NCBI RefSeq assembly: GCF_027924405.1
Contig: NZ_AP026978.1
Coordinates: 6,572,001-6,636,000, forward strand
From: Nocardia sputorum
GTDB lineage: Bacteria; Actinomycetota; Actinomycetes; Mycobacteriales; Mycobacteriaceae
DNA: 64,000 bases
Reading direction: 5' to 3'
The notes below the pieces were generated by a model that was not told the origin of the DNA, made no database searches, and saw nothing but the letters and a program-made list of their open reading frames with translations. This document shows positions 17,977 to 26,584 of this stretch, piece by piece. The number at the start of each line of letters is the position of its first letter. Within the stretch, counting starts at the first letter, position 1. A program made the translations under genes and the position numbers.

Positions 17977-18749
17977 GCGTTCCGATCCATCGCAGGTCGC
18001 GCGCGGTGCGGCCGAGCCCGGTGTTCCTGCTCGTGATCGCCCTGACCGCGGTGGGCGGCGCGCTGGCCTGGGACGCACCGCTGGACTCGGCCAGGGCCAA
18101 GGCCGGGGTGTTCGTCTTCGTGGTGGCGGGCTGGGTGGTGTCGCTGTGCCTGCACGAGTTCGCGCACGCCTACACGGCGTGGCGCGCGGGCGATCGCGAG
18201 GTCGAGTTGCGCGGTTACCTGACGCTCAACCCGCTGAAGTACAGCCACCCCCTGCTGTCGATCGTGTTGCCGATGGTGTTCATCGCGCTCGGCGGCATCG
18301 GCCTACCGGGCGGGGCGGTCTACGTGCACACGCACAATGTCGCGCCGCGTACGCAGCGGATCATCAGCGGCGCCGGGCCCGCCGTGAACGCGCTGTGCGC
18401 GGTGCTACTTCTGGTGACCGTTCGTGTCCTGGGCAGCTCCAGCGCTCATCCCGCCTTCTGGTTCGGCGTGAGCTTCCTTGCCTTCCTGCAGATCACCGCG
18501 GCGCTGCTGAACCTGATCCCGCTGCCGGGACTGGACGGCTACGGCATCGTCGAGCCGTCCCTGAGCTACCAGACCAGACGCTCGCTGGATCAGTTCAAGC
18601 CGTTCGGCATGCTGATCCTGTTCGCGCTGCTGTTCACTCCCGCCATCAACGAAGTGTTCTTCGACGCGGTGTACGCGCTGTTCGAACTGTCCGGCGTGCC
18701 GTCGAGCTGGTCGCGCTACGGCGGCTATCTGACTCGATTCTGGACCTGA
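17973..18749 (+). CDS. Site-2 protease-type M50 membrane metalloprotease, Rv0359-like
   Basis: 258 residues with about five to six transmembrane helices. The zinc motif HEFAH is at residues 61-65 inside a helix. The second metal-ligand motif is in NLIPLPGLDG near residue 190, where the aspartate of LDG completes the site. Such proteases cleave membrane-embedded substrates; no substrate is known for the short Rv0359-type. It starts at ATG 17973, overlapping the stop of the preceding gene. A GC-rich hairpin follows 30 bases after the stop. Confidence 0.88.
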   Translation: MSVPIHRRSRAVRPSPVFLLVIALTAVGGALAWDAPLDSARAKAGVFVFVVAGWVVSLCLHEFAHAYTAWRAGDREVELRGYLTLNPLKYSHPLLSIVLPMVFIALGGIGLPGGAVYVHTHNVAPRTQRIISGAGPAVNALCAVLLLVTVRVLGSSSAHPAFWFGVSFLAFLQITAALLNLIPLPGLDGYGIVEPSLSYQTRRSLDQFKPFGMLILFALLFTPAINEVFFDAVYALFELSGVPSSWSRYGGYLTRFWT

Positions 18750-19063
18750 CCCGCGGCTGCGGCCGATGACATGGATGGCGCGGGGCCGCCCGGCCGGGTT
18801 CGCCGGACGGCCCCGCTTCTTCGCCCGCTTCCGATCCGCCCTCCCCTCGGCCATCACACCCCTTGGCCGAGGGTCCTTTTCGTCCACGTGCGAAGCGGTC
18901 GACCGCGATACCCCGCGACTCGCGGTCACATGGCAAAGCTATGGCGGGAGACCGCGCGGAACGCGAGTAGCGGACTACCCGAAGATCGAACTTTCCGCGC
19001 ACCGCGCCGGGCGCGGACCACGTGCCCGGCACGAATGTCCGATTACCGCTGAGTAGTTCGGGT
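18750..19063. other. Non-coding interval between convergent M50 and FUSC genes
   Basis: This 314-bp gap separates two convergent genes. It holds the hairpin at 18780-18816. The remainder (18820-19060) has open frames on both strands without initiation signals or family features, and nothing else is apparent. Confidence 0.45.
18780..18816. terminator. Strong GC hairpin after the M50 protease gene
   Basis: GCGGGGCCG (18780-18788) pairs perfectly with CGGCCCCGC (18808-18816). The interior CCGGC/GCCGG can also pair, making a long stem with a small loop. It has no U-tract. It lies between convergent genes and could stop transcription from both sides. Confidence 0.6.
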
Positions 19064-20266
19064 TCAGACCTGGGGCTGCACGTAGGGGTTCTTGACCGTC
19101 GGCGGCAGCAGGGCAATCGCCGAGATACGTTGCACCCCGCACACCTGCATCAGGTCTACCAGCGTCGAACGCACCTGCGCGAAGACGACGTGCGCCGAAA
19201 GCCCCGCTCCGGCTACCAGTTCCGGGCGCGCGCCCTTGGCGACCGAGCGCAGTACGCGCGCCGCCTCGGCCTGGTCGGGCTGCTCGCCCGGGTCGGCCAG
19301 CATCATCCGGCGCACCACGTCCACGGCTTGGCCCAGCCGCTCCACCTCGTCGATCAAACCGGGATCGAGGATCTCGTCGTCGCGCACCAGAGTCAGCGAG
19401 CGCCGCAACAGGACTCGGGTGTTGCGGATGGCGTTGTCCAGTGGGTCGGCCGTCGCCCTGATGCGTTCGAGGCGGGGACGGGAGTTCCAGTACAGCGGCG
19501 AGATCCGGCTGATCTCGCGGCCACCCTCCAGCGTGGCGCGCAAGGAGTCGATCTGCGGCTGGGTGGCGCGCATCGCGGTGAGCGCGTGGTGCAGCTTCTC
19601 CGGATCCTGCTCGAGCAGTCCGTCGGCGCACTCGGTGATCGATTTCCCCATCACGCCGAGAATGTCCGCGGCCAGCGACCGCGCCCTGCGCACCGGATGG
19701 AGCGGAATCGCGGCGACCACGACCACGCCGACCAGGCCACCCACCAAGGCGTCGATCATGCGGGAGAGCCCGCCGCCCGCCGAGGGCGGCAGCAACGTCG
19801 CGACCAGCACGGCGGAACCGGCCGCCTGCACGGTGATGACCGAACCGCCGTCCAGGAACACCGCCGCGGCCATGGCGACCGCGACCACCAGCGCGATCTG
19901 CCACACGCCGGTGCCCGCGCGGGAGATGAACAGATCGCCGATGCCGATGCCCACCGCGACCCCGACCACCAGTTCCACCGAGCGACGCAGCCGCGCGCCG
20001 AAGGAGATGCCCATCGACACGACGGCGGCCGTCGGCGCGAAGAACGGCAGCGCGTGACCGATGACGTGATGCGCGAGGAACCAGGCCAGCGCGGCGCCGA
20101 CCGAACACTGGATGATCGGCAGCGCTGAGCGGCGCAGCCGCGCCCACGAGGTGCGCAACCTCGCCATGCTGTTCGCGCGGGTCACGCTGATCCGGGACAT
20201 CGGGTCGAACGCACCCCTCACCCGGACGCCGTCTCTCATCGAATCGCTACGCGGTGCACCGATCAC
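19064..20266 (-). CDS. FUSC-family (aromatic acid exporter-like) membrane protein
   Basis: Up to 400 residues. The N-terminal half has about five to six transmembrane helices (LPIIQCSVGAALAWFLAHH; FFAPTAAVVSMG; repeated VVGVAVGIGIGDLF), the pattern of the fusaric-acid-resistance/FUSC family. The C-terminal half is a soluble helical domain rich in Arg and Leu. Such proteins export aromatic acids or act in envelope transport; the substrate is unknown. GTG 20266 gives the longest form. ATG 20200 (MSRISVTR), with GAGGGG about 12 bases before it, may be the true start. It follows the DUF3151 gene by 6 bp, so they probably form one operon. Confidence 0.75.
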   Translation of the reverse strand: MIGAPRSDSMRDGVRVRGAFDPMSRISVTRANSMARLRTSWARLRRSALPIIQCSVGAALAWFLAHHVIGHALPFFAPTAAVVSMGISFGARLRRSVELVVGVAVGIGIGDLFISRAGTGVWQIALVVAVAMAAAVFLDGGSVITVQAAGSAVLVATLLPPSAGGGLSRMIDALVGGLVGVVVVAAIPLHPVRRARSLAADILGVMGKSITECADGLLEQDPEKLHHALTAMRATQPQIDSLRATLEGGREISRISPLYWNSRPRLERIRATADPLDNAIRNTRVLLRRSLTLVRDDEILDPGLIDEVERLGQAVDVVRRMMLADPGEQPDQAEAARVLRSVAKGARPELVAGAGLSAHVVFAQVRSTLVDLMQVCGVQRISAIALLPPTVKNPYVQPQV

Positions 20267-20272
20267 TACGAC

Positions 20273-20716
20273 TCAGTCGAGGCCGAGCTCCGCGGCCGCC
20301 CGGGGGTCGCAGTCTTCCAGCAGGTCGAGGCAGCGGGCGTACTCGTCGGTCTCGCCGATCGCCTTGGCGGCGCGGGCCAGCGCGCCGACGCTGCGCAGGA
20401 AGCCGCGATTGGGCTCGTGGCTCCACGGCACGGGACCGAAGCCCTTCCAGCCGTTGCGGCGCAGCAGGTCGAGGCCGCGGTGGTAGCCGGTGCGGGCGAA
20501 CGCGTACGCGGCGAGGACGTCGTGGTTGATCGCCTCGTCCTGGGCTTCGCCGCGGGTCAGCGCCGCCTCGGCGAGGTACGCCCAGGCGATCGAGGCGGCG
20601 GGGTGCTCCGCCGCGACCCGCACCGGATCGACGTTGCCGAGGAGCGCGTCCTCGGCGTCGGAGATTTCGGGCAGCAGTACCGGCTGCGGGCCGAGCAGGT
20701 CACCGAACGAGGTCAT
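20273..20716 (-). CDS. DUF3151 family protein, Rv0360c-like
   Basis: A 147-residue cytoplasmic, helical protein with the DUF3151 signature: FGDLLGPQPVLLPE near the N-terminus, HPAASIAWAYLAE and YAFARTGYHRGLDLLRR in the middle, and a closing CLDLLEDCDP. The family is restricted to actinobacteria and has no known function. Its place beside the Rv0361-like gene and near purA and fba matches M. tuberculosis. It probably shares a transcript with the FUSC gene downstream. Confidence 0.85.
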   Translation of the reverse strand: MTSFGDLLGPQPVLLPEISDAEDALLGNVDPVRVAAEHPAASIAWAYLAEAALTRGEAQDEAINHDVLAAYAFARTGYHRGLDLLRRNGWKGFGPVPWSHEPNRGFLRSVGALARAAKAIGETDEYARCLDLLEDCDPRAAAELGLD

Positions 20717-20907
20717 GCGGTTCATTCTGCACCGCACGACGGTTTGCCCGACAGGCGGCTTCGCTCGTGCTCCGTCCCTCCGCCGTCCGTCGCACGAGCG
20801 GCTCGGCGTCCATTCCGATGGACGTGGACTGATGCCGGACTTCGCCGGGCGGCGACCATTAGGCTGGCCGTCGAGTTCAAACAGTTCCGCTTTGACGAGG
20901 GGTGTGC

Positions 20908-23397
20908 GTGTCCGACCCGAACGACGAGAAGAATCCGGCGCCCGACAGCGCCGAACCGGCCGACGCCGCCCGGGCCGACGCACGCCCCGGCGCTGCCACG
21001 GAACGCATCCCGGCCCCCGGCAAGGACGGCCCGGCGGCGTCTGCCGCGCCCACCGAACGCATCGCCAAAGCGCAGCGGCCGAATGCCGCGCCCTCGGGTA
21101 CCGGCGATTCCGCCTCGGGTGCGGACGCGTCGGCGGCGAGCCCGAAGGCGGAGGCGGGCACACGCGGTCCGGCCCCCGCCGCTCCGCGAGCCGAAGGTGC
21201 GAGACCAGCGCCCGCCAACTCGGGCAACGGTCCGGCCTCGTCCGAAGACACCGGCGCACCGGCGAATACGGCGGGTGCGAAACCGGCGAACGGCCCCGGG
21301 AGCACGACGAACTCACCCGCCTCCACACCGGCAGCAGGCACCGCCAAGAGCGCCGGCTCCGCGCAGCCCGCGCCACAGTCCGGCGGGAAGCCCGCGACCC
21401 CGGACAACCGCACAAGCCCCGCGGCCCGGCCTGCCCCCGCGAACCCTCCGGCAGGCACCGCGAAGAGCGCGACCTCCACGCAACCCTCGCCGCGGCCCGG
21501 CGCGAACCCCGCGACCCCGGACAACCGCACAAGCCCCGCAGGCGGGCCTGCCCCCTCGAACCCTCCGGCAGGCACCGCGAAGAGCGCGACCTCCACGCAG
21601 CCCGGCGCGAACCCCGCGACCCCGGACAACCGCAGGAGCCCCGCAGGCGGGCCTCCTGCCGCCAACCATCCGGCCGCCGGGACCGCCGCTGGTTCGGTCG
21701 CGCCCGATAGCACGAACGTCAGGGGCACGCCCTCCTCCGGCCCCGGCGCGATGGCTCCGTCGCCGAGTTCTGCGCCGAAGCCCGCGGGCGACGCACCCAG
21801 CTCGGCGCCCGGTGGCACCGGTAGTCCGCACGCTCCCGCTTCCGCCCAGCGCCAAGCCGCGCGATCCGAAGGCAGCAACACCACGCCGCCGCCCGCCGGT
21901 TCAGCCGCGACGAGCGCGCCCGGTGCCAAGGGCACGGGGCCTTCCGGACCGGCAGGTCCCGGCCGGGCGAACCCTCCGGCGGGTAAGACAGACGAAGCGT
22001 CGCGTTCCGGCGCGGGCGCGTCCGAACCGAACCGGGCCCCGAACGCCGACGCGGAGACCGCCGAGATCGGCCGCAAATCCGCGCCGACGCAGCCGGAGAC
22101 CGGCGCATCGAAGCCCGGTTCCGCACCGAACCAGCCGGGCGAAGCGCGCACCGTGGTGATCAAACGGGATCAGATGCCGTCCGGTGCGGGGCGCGGATCC
22201 GCGCCGGGCGGGGCCCCTGCCAGCGGGTCCGCTCCGAAAGACGCTACGCCGCAATCGACTCCGCCCGGGCAGGGCAAGGCGGCGCCGGAGTCCGGCACCA
22301 AAGCGGGCCCGGCGGCCGCGAAGAAGGCGGCGCCGGGCGCGTCAGGTGACGCCACCGCACCCGGGGAGCCCACCGGCTCGGAGTCGCGGAACGCGGCTGT
22401 CCCGCCGGTCGGTGAATCCGCGACCGTCGTGATCCGCAAGCCTCAGCCCCCGGCCGGACCGGCGGCTCCCGCGCCGGAGAAGACCGGCGAATCCGGCGAT
22501 CAGCAGAATCCGCCCGGTTCGGAAGACGTGACGATGGCGATGCCGATCGTCAGCCGGGACGACGCCAAGACCATCGCGCTCCCCGTCCAGCGCCCCGCCG
22601 ACGGCGGCAGGCCGGGGACCGATCGTGTGGTCCCGCCCGCGGCGGGGCAGGTTCCGATCACCAAGCCGCCGAGTACGCCCCGTCCGGCGACCGGTCCGAA
22701 GCAGCCCGGCCCGCACGGCCCCTCCGCGCCGCCGCAACACGGACCGGGAGTCGAGGAGACCCGCCCGTCACCGCCGCGTCCCCAAGGCAGGCCGCGCCAG
22801 GTGGCGACCGCGCCGTCGCCCGCGGACGTCCAGCAGACGGTGCCCGCGCAGTCGATGGCAGGTCCGCGCGCGCCGCAGACCCGGCCCGTCGCCCCGCCGC
22901 AGCGGATCCCTCCGGCCCCGCAACCGGGCGTCGGGGCGTCCGCCACCGGCCCGGCTCGACCCGATCGACGGCTGCTCGTGCTGGGCGCGGCGGGCGCGCT
23001 GGTGCTCGCACTGGTCGCGGTGGTCGTGGCGCTCGTCACGATGTCCGGCGACGACTCCCCCGAAGCGCAGGTGCGCAGCGCGATCACCAGCTACACCGAC
23101 GCGCTGAAGGCCGGCGACCTGGACGCCCTGCGGTCCACCACGTGCGGTCCGCTGCACGACTTCTACCAGGGCATCCCGAGCGACCAGTTCGCCGGTGTGC
23201 ACAAGCAGTCGGTGGAGCGCAAGACCATCCCGGTGGTGGACAGCATCGACGCCATCCGCATCACCGAGGACACCGCCATCGCGCAAGCCACGGTCTACAC
23301 CGACGCCGATCCGGCGAAGCGGTCCGCACGCACCTTCGACCTGCAGCGCACCGACGACGGATGGAAGGTCTGCGACCCGCCCGGCAGCACCCAGTAA
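20908..23397 (+). CDS. Large disordered membrane-anchored protein with NTF2-like C-terminal domain, Rv0361-like
   Basis: 829 residues. About residues 1-685 are Pro/Ala/Gly/Ser/Thr-rich and predicted disordered. They include tandem repeats near residues 160-250 and several VVIKR/VVIRK and MAMPIV-type short motifs that resemble phospho-Thr or binding segments. A transmembrane helix follows at about 690-713, then an outer NTF2-like domain of about 115 residues ending DGWKVCDPPGSTQ. The C-terminal third resembles Rv0361 of M. tuberculosis, which is far shorter. GTG 20908 follows GAGGGG at 6 bases. The gene is divergent from DUF3151. Function unknown. Confidence 0.78.
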   Translation: MSDPNDEKNPAPDSAEPADAARADARPGAATERIPAPGKDGPAASAAPTERIAKAQRPNAAPSGTGDSASGADASAASPKAEAGTRGPAPAAPRAEGARPAPANSGNGPASSEDTGAPANTAGAKPANGPGSTTNSPASTPAAGTAKSAGSAQPAPQSGGKPATPDNRTSPAARPAPANPPAGTAKSATSTQPSPRPGANPATPDNRTSPAGGPAPSNPPAGTAKSATSTQPGANPATPDNRRSPAGGPPAANHPAAGTAAGSVAPDSTNVRGTPSSGPGAMAPSPSSAPKPAGDAPSSAPGGTGSPHAPASAQRQAARSEGSNTTPPPAGSAATSAPGAKGTGPSGPAGPGRANPPAGKTDEASRSGAGASEPNRAPNADAETAEIGRKSAPTQPETGASKPGSAPNQPGEARTVVIKRDQMPSGAGRGSAPGGAPASGSAPKDATPQSTPPGQGKAAPESGTKAGPAAAKKAAPGASGDATAPGEPTGSESRNAAVPPVGESATVVIRKPQPPAGPAAPAPEKTGESGDQQNPPGSEDVTMAMPIVSRDDAKTIALPVQRPADGGRPGTDRVVPPAAGQVPITKPPSTPRPATGPKQPGPHGPSAPPQHGPGVEETRPSPPRPQGRPRQVATAPSPADVQQTVPAQSMAGPRAPQTRPVAPPQRIPPAPQPGVGASATGPARPDRRLLVLGAAGALVLALVAVVVALVTMSGDDSPEAQVRSAITSYTDALKAGDLDALRSTTCGPLHDFYQGIPSDQFAGVHKQSVERKTIPVVDSIDAIRITEDTAIAQATVYTDADPAKRSARTFDLQRTDDGWKVCDPPGSTQ
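21391..21660 (+). repeat. In-frame tandem repeat in the disordered region (about 2.5 copies)
   Basis: The string CGGACAACCG recurs at 21401, 21518 and 21623, giving repeat periods of 117 and 105 bp (39 and 35 codons). The third unit has lost a 12-bp SPRP-coding segment. The protein unit runs NPATPDNRTSPA then NPPAGTAKSATSTQP. Copies differ by few bases, so the duplication is recent and likely length-variable between strains. Confidence 0.85.
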
Positions 23398-23513
23398 CCT
23401 CCCAGCCGCGCGATAGCCGATGAACATCGATGCCGGTCGCGCCCGTCACACATACCTGGTCAATGGTCCGGATCGGCAGTAGCATGGCCCGGATCATGAG
23501 CAGGGAGCAGACG

Positions 23514-24560
23514 ATGGCGCGGCCGGATATCGATGTCGTTCCGGCGACGCAGGCCGGACAGCGATTCCGGGTGCGGGACCATTACGAAGTCGGCAGGGAG
23601 AAAGTGCGGGAGTTCGCCCGCGCGGTCCAGAACCACCACGCGGCACACCAGCGCGAGGCCGACGCACGCGCGCTCGGGTATCCCGGGATCATCGCGCCGC
23701 CGACCTTCGCCTCGGTGATCGGGATGACCGCGACCAGGGCGCTGCTGGACTCGGTGCTCATCCAGTACGACCTGTCCCAATTCCTGCAAACCGATCAGGT
23801 CTTCGAGATCTACCGGCCGATCCTGGCCGGTGACCGGATACGCAGCGAGATAGTCATCGAGTCGATCCGCCAGTTCGGGGACAACGACTTCATCGTGGTG
23901 CGCTTCTCGCTGAGCAACCAGCACGGCGAGGTCGCCATCGTCGGGTCGACCACGATCGTCGCGCGCCGCGGCGCCGAGGCCGACGCCTCCCTGAGCGACG
24001 TGGTGGACAACATCATGATGCACGGGCGCCCGCTGGAACCCGCGTCGGCCGCCGACCTGGCGCACAACGAGGCGCTGGTGCCACTCGGCGTCAGCCCGCT
24101 GGTCGAGCCGGACGCCCATGAGATGGCGACCGTGCACACCGCGCCCGCGTTCGACGACCTCACTCCCGGCGATCGGCTTCCCGACGGCGCCTTCCGGCTG
24201 ACCCGTGGCGACCTGGCGAACTACGCGGGCGTGTCCGGGGACGCCAACCCGATCCACTTCAGCGACCACGCCGCGCAGCTGGCCGGGCTGCCCACGGTGG
24301 TCGCGCACGGCATGCTGACCATGGGCTTGGCCGGTGGCTACCTCACCGCGTGGCTGGGCGATCCGACCGCCATCCAGAAGTTCAGCGTGCGGTTCTCCGG
24401 CTTCGTCCCGGTCGCCGCCGACACGGCGAGCACGGTCGAATTCTCCGGGCGGGTCAAGTCGCTGGACCCGAGCGCGCGCACCGCGACCATCCTGCTCGGC
24501 GGCACCTCCGAAGGGCGGAAGTTGTTCGGCCGCGCGGTGGCCGAGGTCCGGCTGCGCTAG
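23514..24560 (+). CDS. Fused double hot-dog (R)-3-hydroxyacyl dehydratase (MaoC/HadA-HadB type)
   Basis: 348 residues made of two hot-dog domains. The N-terminal one (about 1-165) is of the FAS1-like/HadA dehydratase type (KVREFARAVQNHH, PGIIAPPTFA). The C-terminal one (about 200-345) is a MaoC hydratase with the catalytic pair in SGDANPIHFSDHAA (Asp and His) and VVAHGMLTMGL. Family members hydrate or dehydrate (3R)-hydroxyacyl-CoA/ACP in fatty-acid or mycolate metabolism. ATG 23514 follows GGAG at 7 bases; earlier in-frame ATGs lack this. It is convergent with the DUF4185 gene with 10 bp between stops. Confidence 0.85.
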   Translation: MARPDIDVVPATQAGQRFRVRDHYEVGREKVREFARAVQNHHAAHQREADARALGYPGIIAPPTFASVIGMTATRALLDSVLIQYDLSQFLQTDQVFEIYRPILAGDRIRSEIVIESIRQFGDNDFIVVRFSLSNQHGEVAIVGSTTIVARRGAEADASLSDVVDNIMMHGRPLEPASAADLAHNEALVPLGVSPLVEPDAHEMATVHTAPAFDDLTPGDRLPDGAFRLTRGDLANYAGVSGDANPIHFSDHAAQLAGLPTVVAHGMLTMGLAGGYLTAWLGDPTAIQKFSVRFSGFVPVAADTASTVEFSGRVKSLDPSARTATILLGGTSEGRKLFGRAVAEVRLR

Positions 24561-24570
24561 CGTCCGCGGG

Positions 24571-26037
24571 TCACTCCCCGATCACCGAGTGCATCAGGTA
24601 GACGTTGTAGTCGCTCCAGGTCGAGAGGGTGAAGTAGAAGTCCGTCCCGGACGACCACGGGTGGATGAACCCGCCGTACAGCTCCGGATAGCTCAACGCC
24701 GACACCGTCGGCGTGCTCTCCGACCACACCCCCTGCGGTGTGTCCGATTCCCGGACGACGATGGCGGCCTTCGTCGTGTCCAGATAGCTCATCTGCCAGA
24801 CGCCACGGGCGACGTCGTAGCGGACGGACAGTTCACCGGCGGGACCGTCCACGATCGGTGTGGCGGAGCCGAATCCTCCGACGGGAGTCCACACGCCGTC
24901 GCGCCAGTACTGGTAGGCGGTGGTGTTGAGCAGCTGGTCCTCCGGCACGCGGGCCAGACCGACCGCGCCGAGCCGGGTGTTGGGCGTACCGAACATGTAG
25001 ACGTAGCCGCCGTGCGGAACCATCGCGCTGACTTGGAAATTCGCCAGACCGAAGATGTTGTCCCAGCGCGCGTGCGGATCTTTCGTCCAGGTCTGGCCGT
25101 GGTCGTCGGAGTAGGCGATGCCGCCGTAGTTGGTGAAGAACGTGCCGGGCAGGCTGTTCCAGGTCCGAATGGACATGTAGCTCAGATACTGCCGCTCGCC
25201 GAGCGCGAAACCCGAGGTGGGAATGGTGGTGACCTCGACGTTGTCCAGCTTGCGGCTGGAGAGCACCTCGGCGGCGTGGCAACGGTCGTCGGTGACCATC
25301 CGGTCGAAGGTCACGCCGTCGGCGAGATCGCGATCGGTGCTGAAGGCCAGCACGTTGCTTCGCCAATCCAGCCCCATGCCACCGGGCGGATGGAAGCCGC
25401 GCCCCACGGTGTCACCGAACGCGGTCGCGATCTCGCCCGGTGCGCTCTCCCACATGATGCCGAGGTCGGTGCCGTCCACCTGCCACCGTTTGTCGGTGCG
25501 GTTCACCGAGTTCGCGCCGGTCAGCTTCGCCACCTCGCGGGCGGGGCCCAGCCGCGGCGCGGGCCGGGCCGGTGACTGCGCCGCGGGTTCGACCGGTGGC
25601 CGCACCGGTGCGGGCGGCGGCGGCACCTGGCCGGGGTCCGGGCCGGGGCCGGGTATCGCGAAGTGGAACGGCTTGGGATTCAGCAGGATTTCCGGGATTC
25701 CGAGCTGAGTGGCGAGACTCGGTGGCGCGCCGGGCAGATCGGTGAGATCCGGGCAGGGGTTGACGCAGGGGTCCGGCGGTAGCTCCATCCGCGTGCGCGT
25801 CGGGGTGGGTTCGGGCGCGTTCGCCGGGAGCACGGTGACCACCGGATAGGGAATCGGCACCTCCAGCGTTTTCGGCACCAGCGGCTCGTGGGTCGCCACC
25901 GGGTCGGTCGCGCACGGCCCCACTCCCGGGACAGTCGCGGCGGTTTCAGGCGCGGCCGCGGCGTGCCCGTCGGCGTAGACGAGCATTCCCGCGCCGATCA
26001 CCAACGCACCGACGGCGGCCGACATTCGCATCGCCAT
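24571..26037 (-). CDS. Secreted DUF4185 domain protein
   Basis: 488 residues. A signal peptide (MAMRMSAAVGALVIGAGMLV...AAA) is followed by a Pro-rich low-complexity region of about 130 residues with many PxP runs. A C-terminal DUF4185 domain of about 310 residues follows (GTDLGIMWES, FGDTVG, RMVTDDRCHAAEVL, and repeated W/Y-rich strands like GQTWTKDPHARW), probably a beta-propeller related to sialidase-like folds. No enzymatic role is established. ATG 26037 has GAGGGG 6 bases before it. The Pro-rich part would span the cell wall and put the propeller at the surface. Confidence 0.82.
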   Translation of the reverse strand: MAMRMSAAVGALVIGAGMLVYADGHAAAAPETAATVPGVGPCATDPVATHEPLVPKTLEVPIPYPVVTVLPANAPEPTPTRTRMELPPDPCVNPCPDLTDLPGAPPSLATQLGIPEILLNPKPFHFAIPGPGPDPGQVPPPPAPVRPPVEPAAQSPARPAPRLGPAREVAKLTGANSVNRTDKRWQVDGTDLGIMWESAPGEIATAFGDTVGRGFHPPGGMGLDWRSNVLAFSTDRDLADGVTFDRMVTDDRCHAAEVLSSRKLDNVEVTTIPTSGFALGERQYLSYMSIRTWNSLPGTFFTNYGGIAYSDDHGQTWTKDPHARWDNIFGLANFQVSAMVPHGGYVYMFGTPNTRLGAVGLARVPEDQLLNTTAYQYWRDGVWTPVGGFGSATPIVDGPAGELSVRYDVARGVWQMSYLDTTKAAIVVRESDTPQGVWSESTPTVSALSYPELYGGFIHPWSSGTDFYFTLSTWSDYNVYLMHSVIGE

Positions 26038-26125
26038 AGCAAACCCCTCGGAATCCATCGCGGACACGAACCTTGCGGACACGAACCAGCGGAACGACCC
26101 TACCGCGTTCGACTTTCGGAGACCG

Positions 26126-26214
26126 TCAGACCGACACGCCAAACGCTGTTGCGCGGGCAGCCGGGTTACGCCCCGCATCTGGACCGGGACAATGACGGCG
26201 TCGCCTGCGAGTGA
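26126..26214 (+). pseudogene. Decayed excalibur-domain fragment
   Basis: The frame ending at TGA 26212-26214 encodes a recognisable C-terminal half of an excalibur calcium-binding domain: RGQPGYAPHLDRDNDGVACE. It closely matches the end of the intact gene next door (RGQPGFNAQLDRDGNGIACD). Upstream the match fades: VR remains but the first-half CxxV core and DCD are gone, and there is no signal peptide or start. It lies in the 211-bp gap between the DUF4185 gene and the intact excalibur gene, so it looks like a remnant of a tandem duplication. Confidence 0.7.
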
Positions 26215-26248
26215 ATCGCACCGGCGCACCGGCGGATCCCGGAGCAGG

Positions 26249-26584
26249 ATGGAAGGCGTGACCAACTCAGTTCTCCGCGCCGCGCCCGCGATCGGGGCGG
26301 CGTTGCTGGCGGCCGGAGCGAGCGCGCTCCTGCCGCAGGCGGCGTCCGCCCTGCCCGCTCCGGCCGTCGCGATCGCCGGACCGCACGAAGACCATCCGAT
26401 CCCGCACAATCGATCCGGCCCGAAGGGCGACGCCGAGCGACCCGAGGAACCCACCGAACGATCGCCCAGGATCTACACCGATTGCGATCAGGTGCGGGCG
26501 GAGGGCGCCGGGCCGCTGTACCGCGGGCAGCCCGGCTTCAACGCGCAGCTGGACCGCGACGGCAACGGAATCGCCTGCGACTAG
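26249..26584 (+). CDS. Secreted excalibur-domain (calcium-binding) protein
   Basis: 111 residues: a signal peptide (about 1-35, ending ASALPAPA), a hydrophilic linker rich in Pro/Glu, then a C-terminal excalibur domain of about 38 residues. The domain has its DCDQVR start and the DRDGNGIACD loop, which is EF-hand-like for Ca(II) with paired cysteines. ATG 26249 is preceded by GGAG; GTG 26258, three codons later with GGAAGG before it, is possible. The stop codon overlaps that of the convergent EmbR-like gene. Its role is not known; excalibur domains often occur on extracellular nucleases and wall proteins. Confidence 0.82.
   Translation: MEGVTNSVLRAAPAIGAALLAAGASALLPQAASALPAPAVAIAGPHEDHPIPHNRSGPKGDAERPEEPTERSPRIYTDCDQVRAEGAGPLYRGQPGFNAQLDRDGNGIACD

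Noticed and set aside
21391..21660. CRISPR-like array suggested by regularly spaced identical strings
   Set aside because: The repeats are in frame inside a coding gene, have 105-117 bp periods and no unique spacers, and no cas genes are present. This is a protein repeat.
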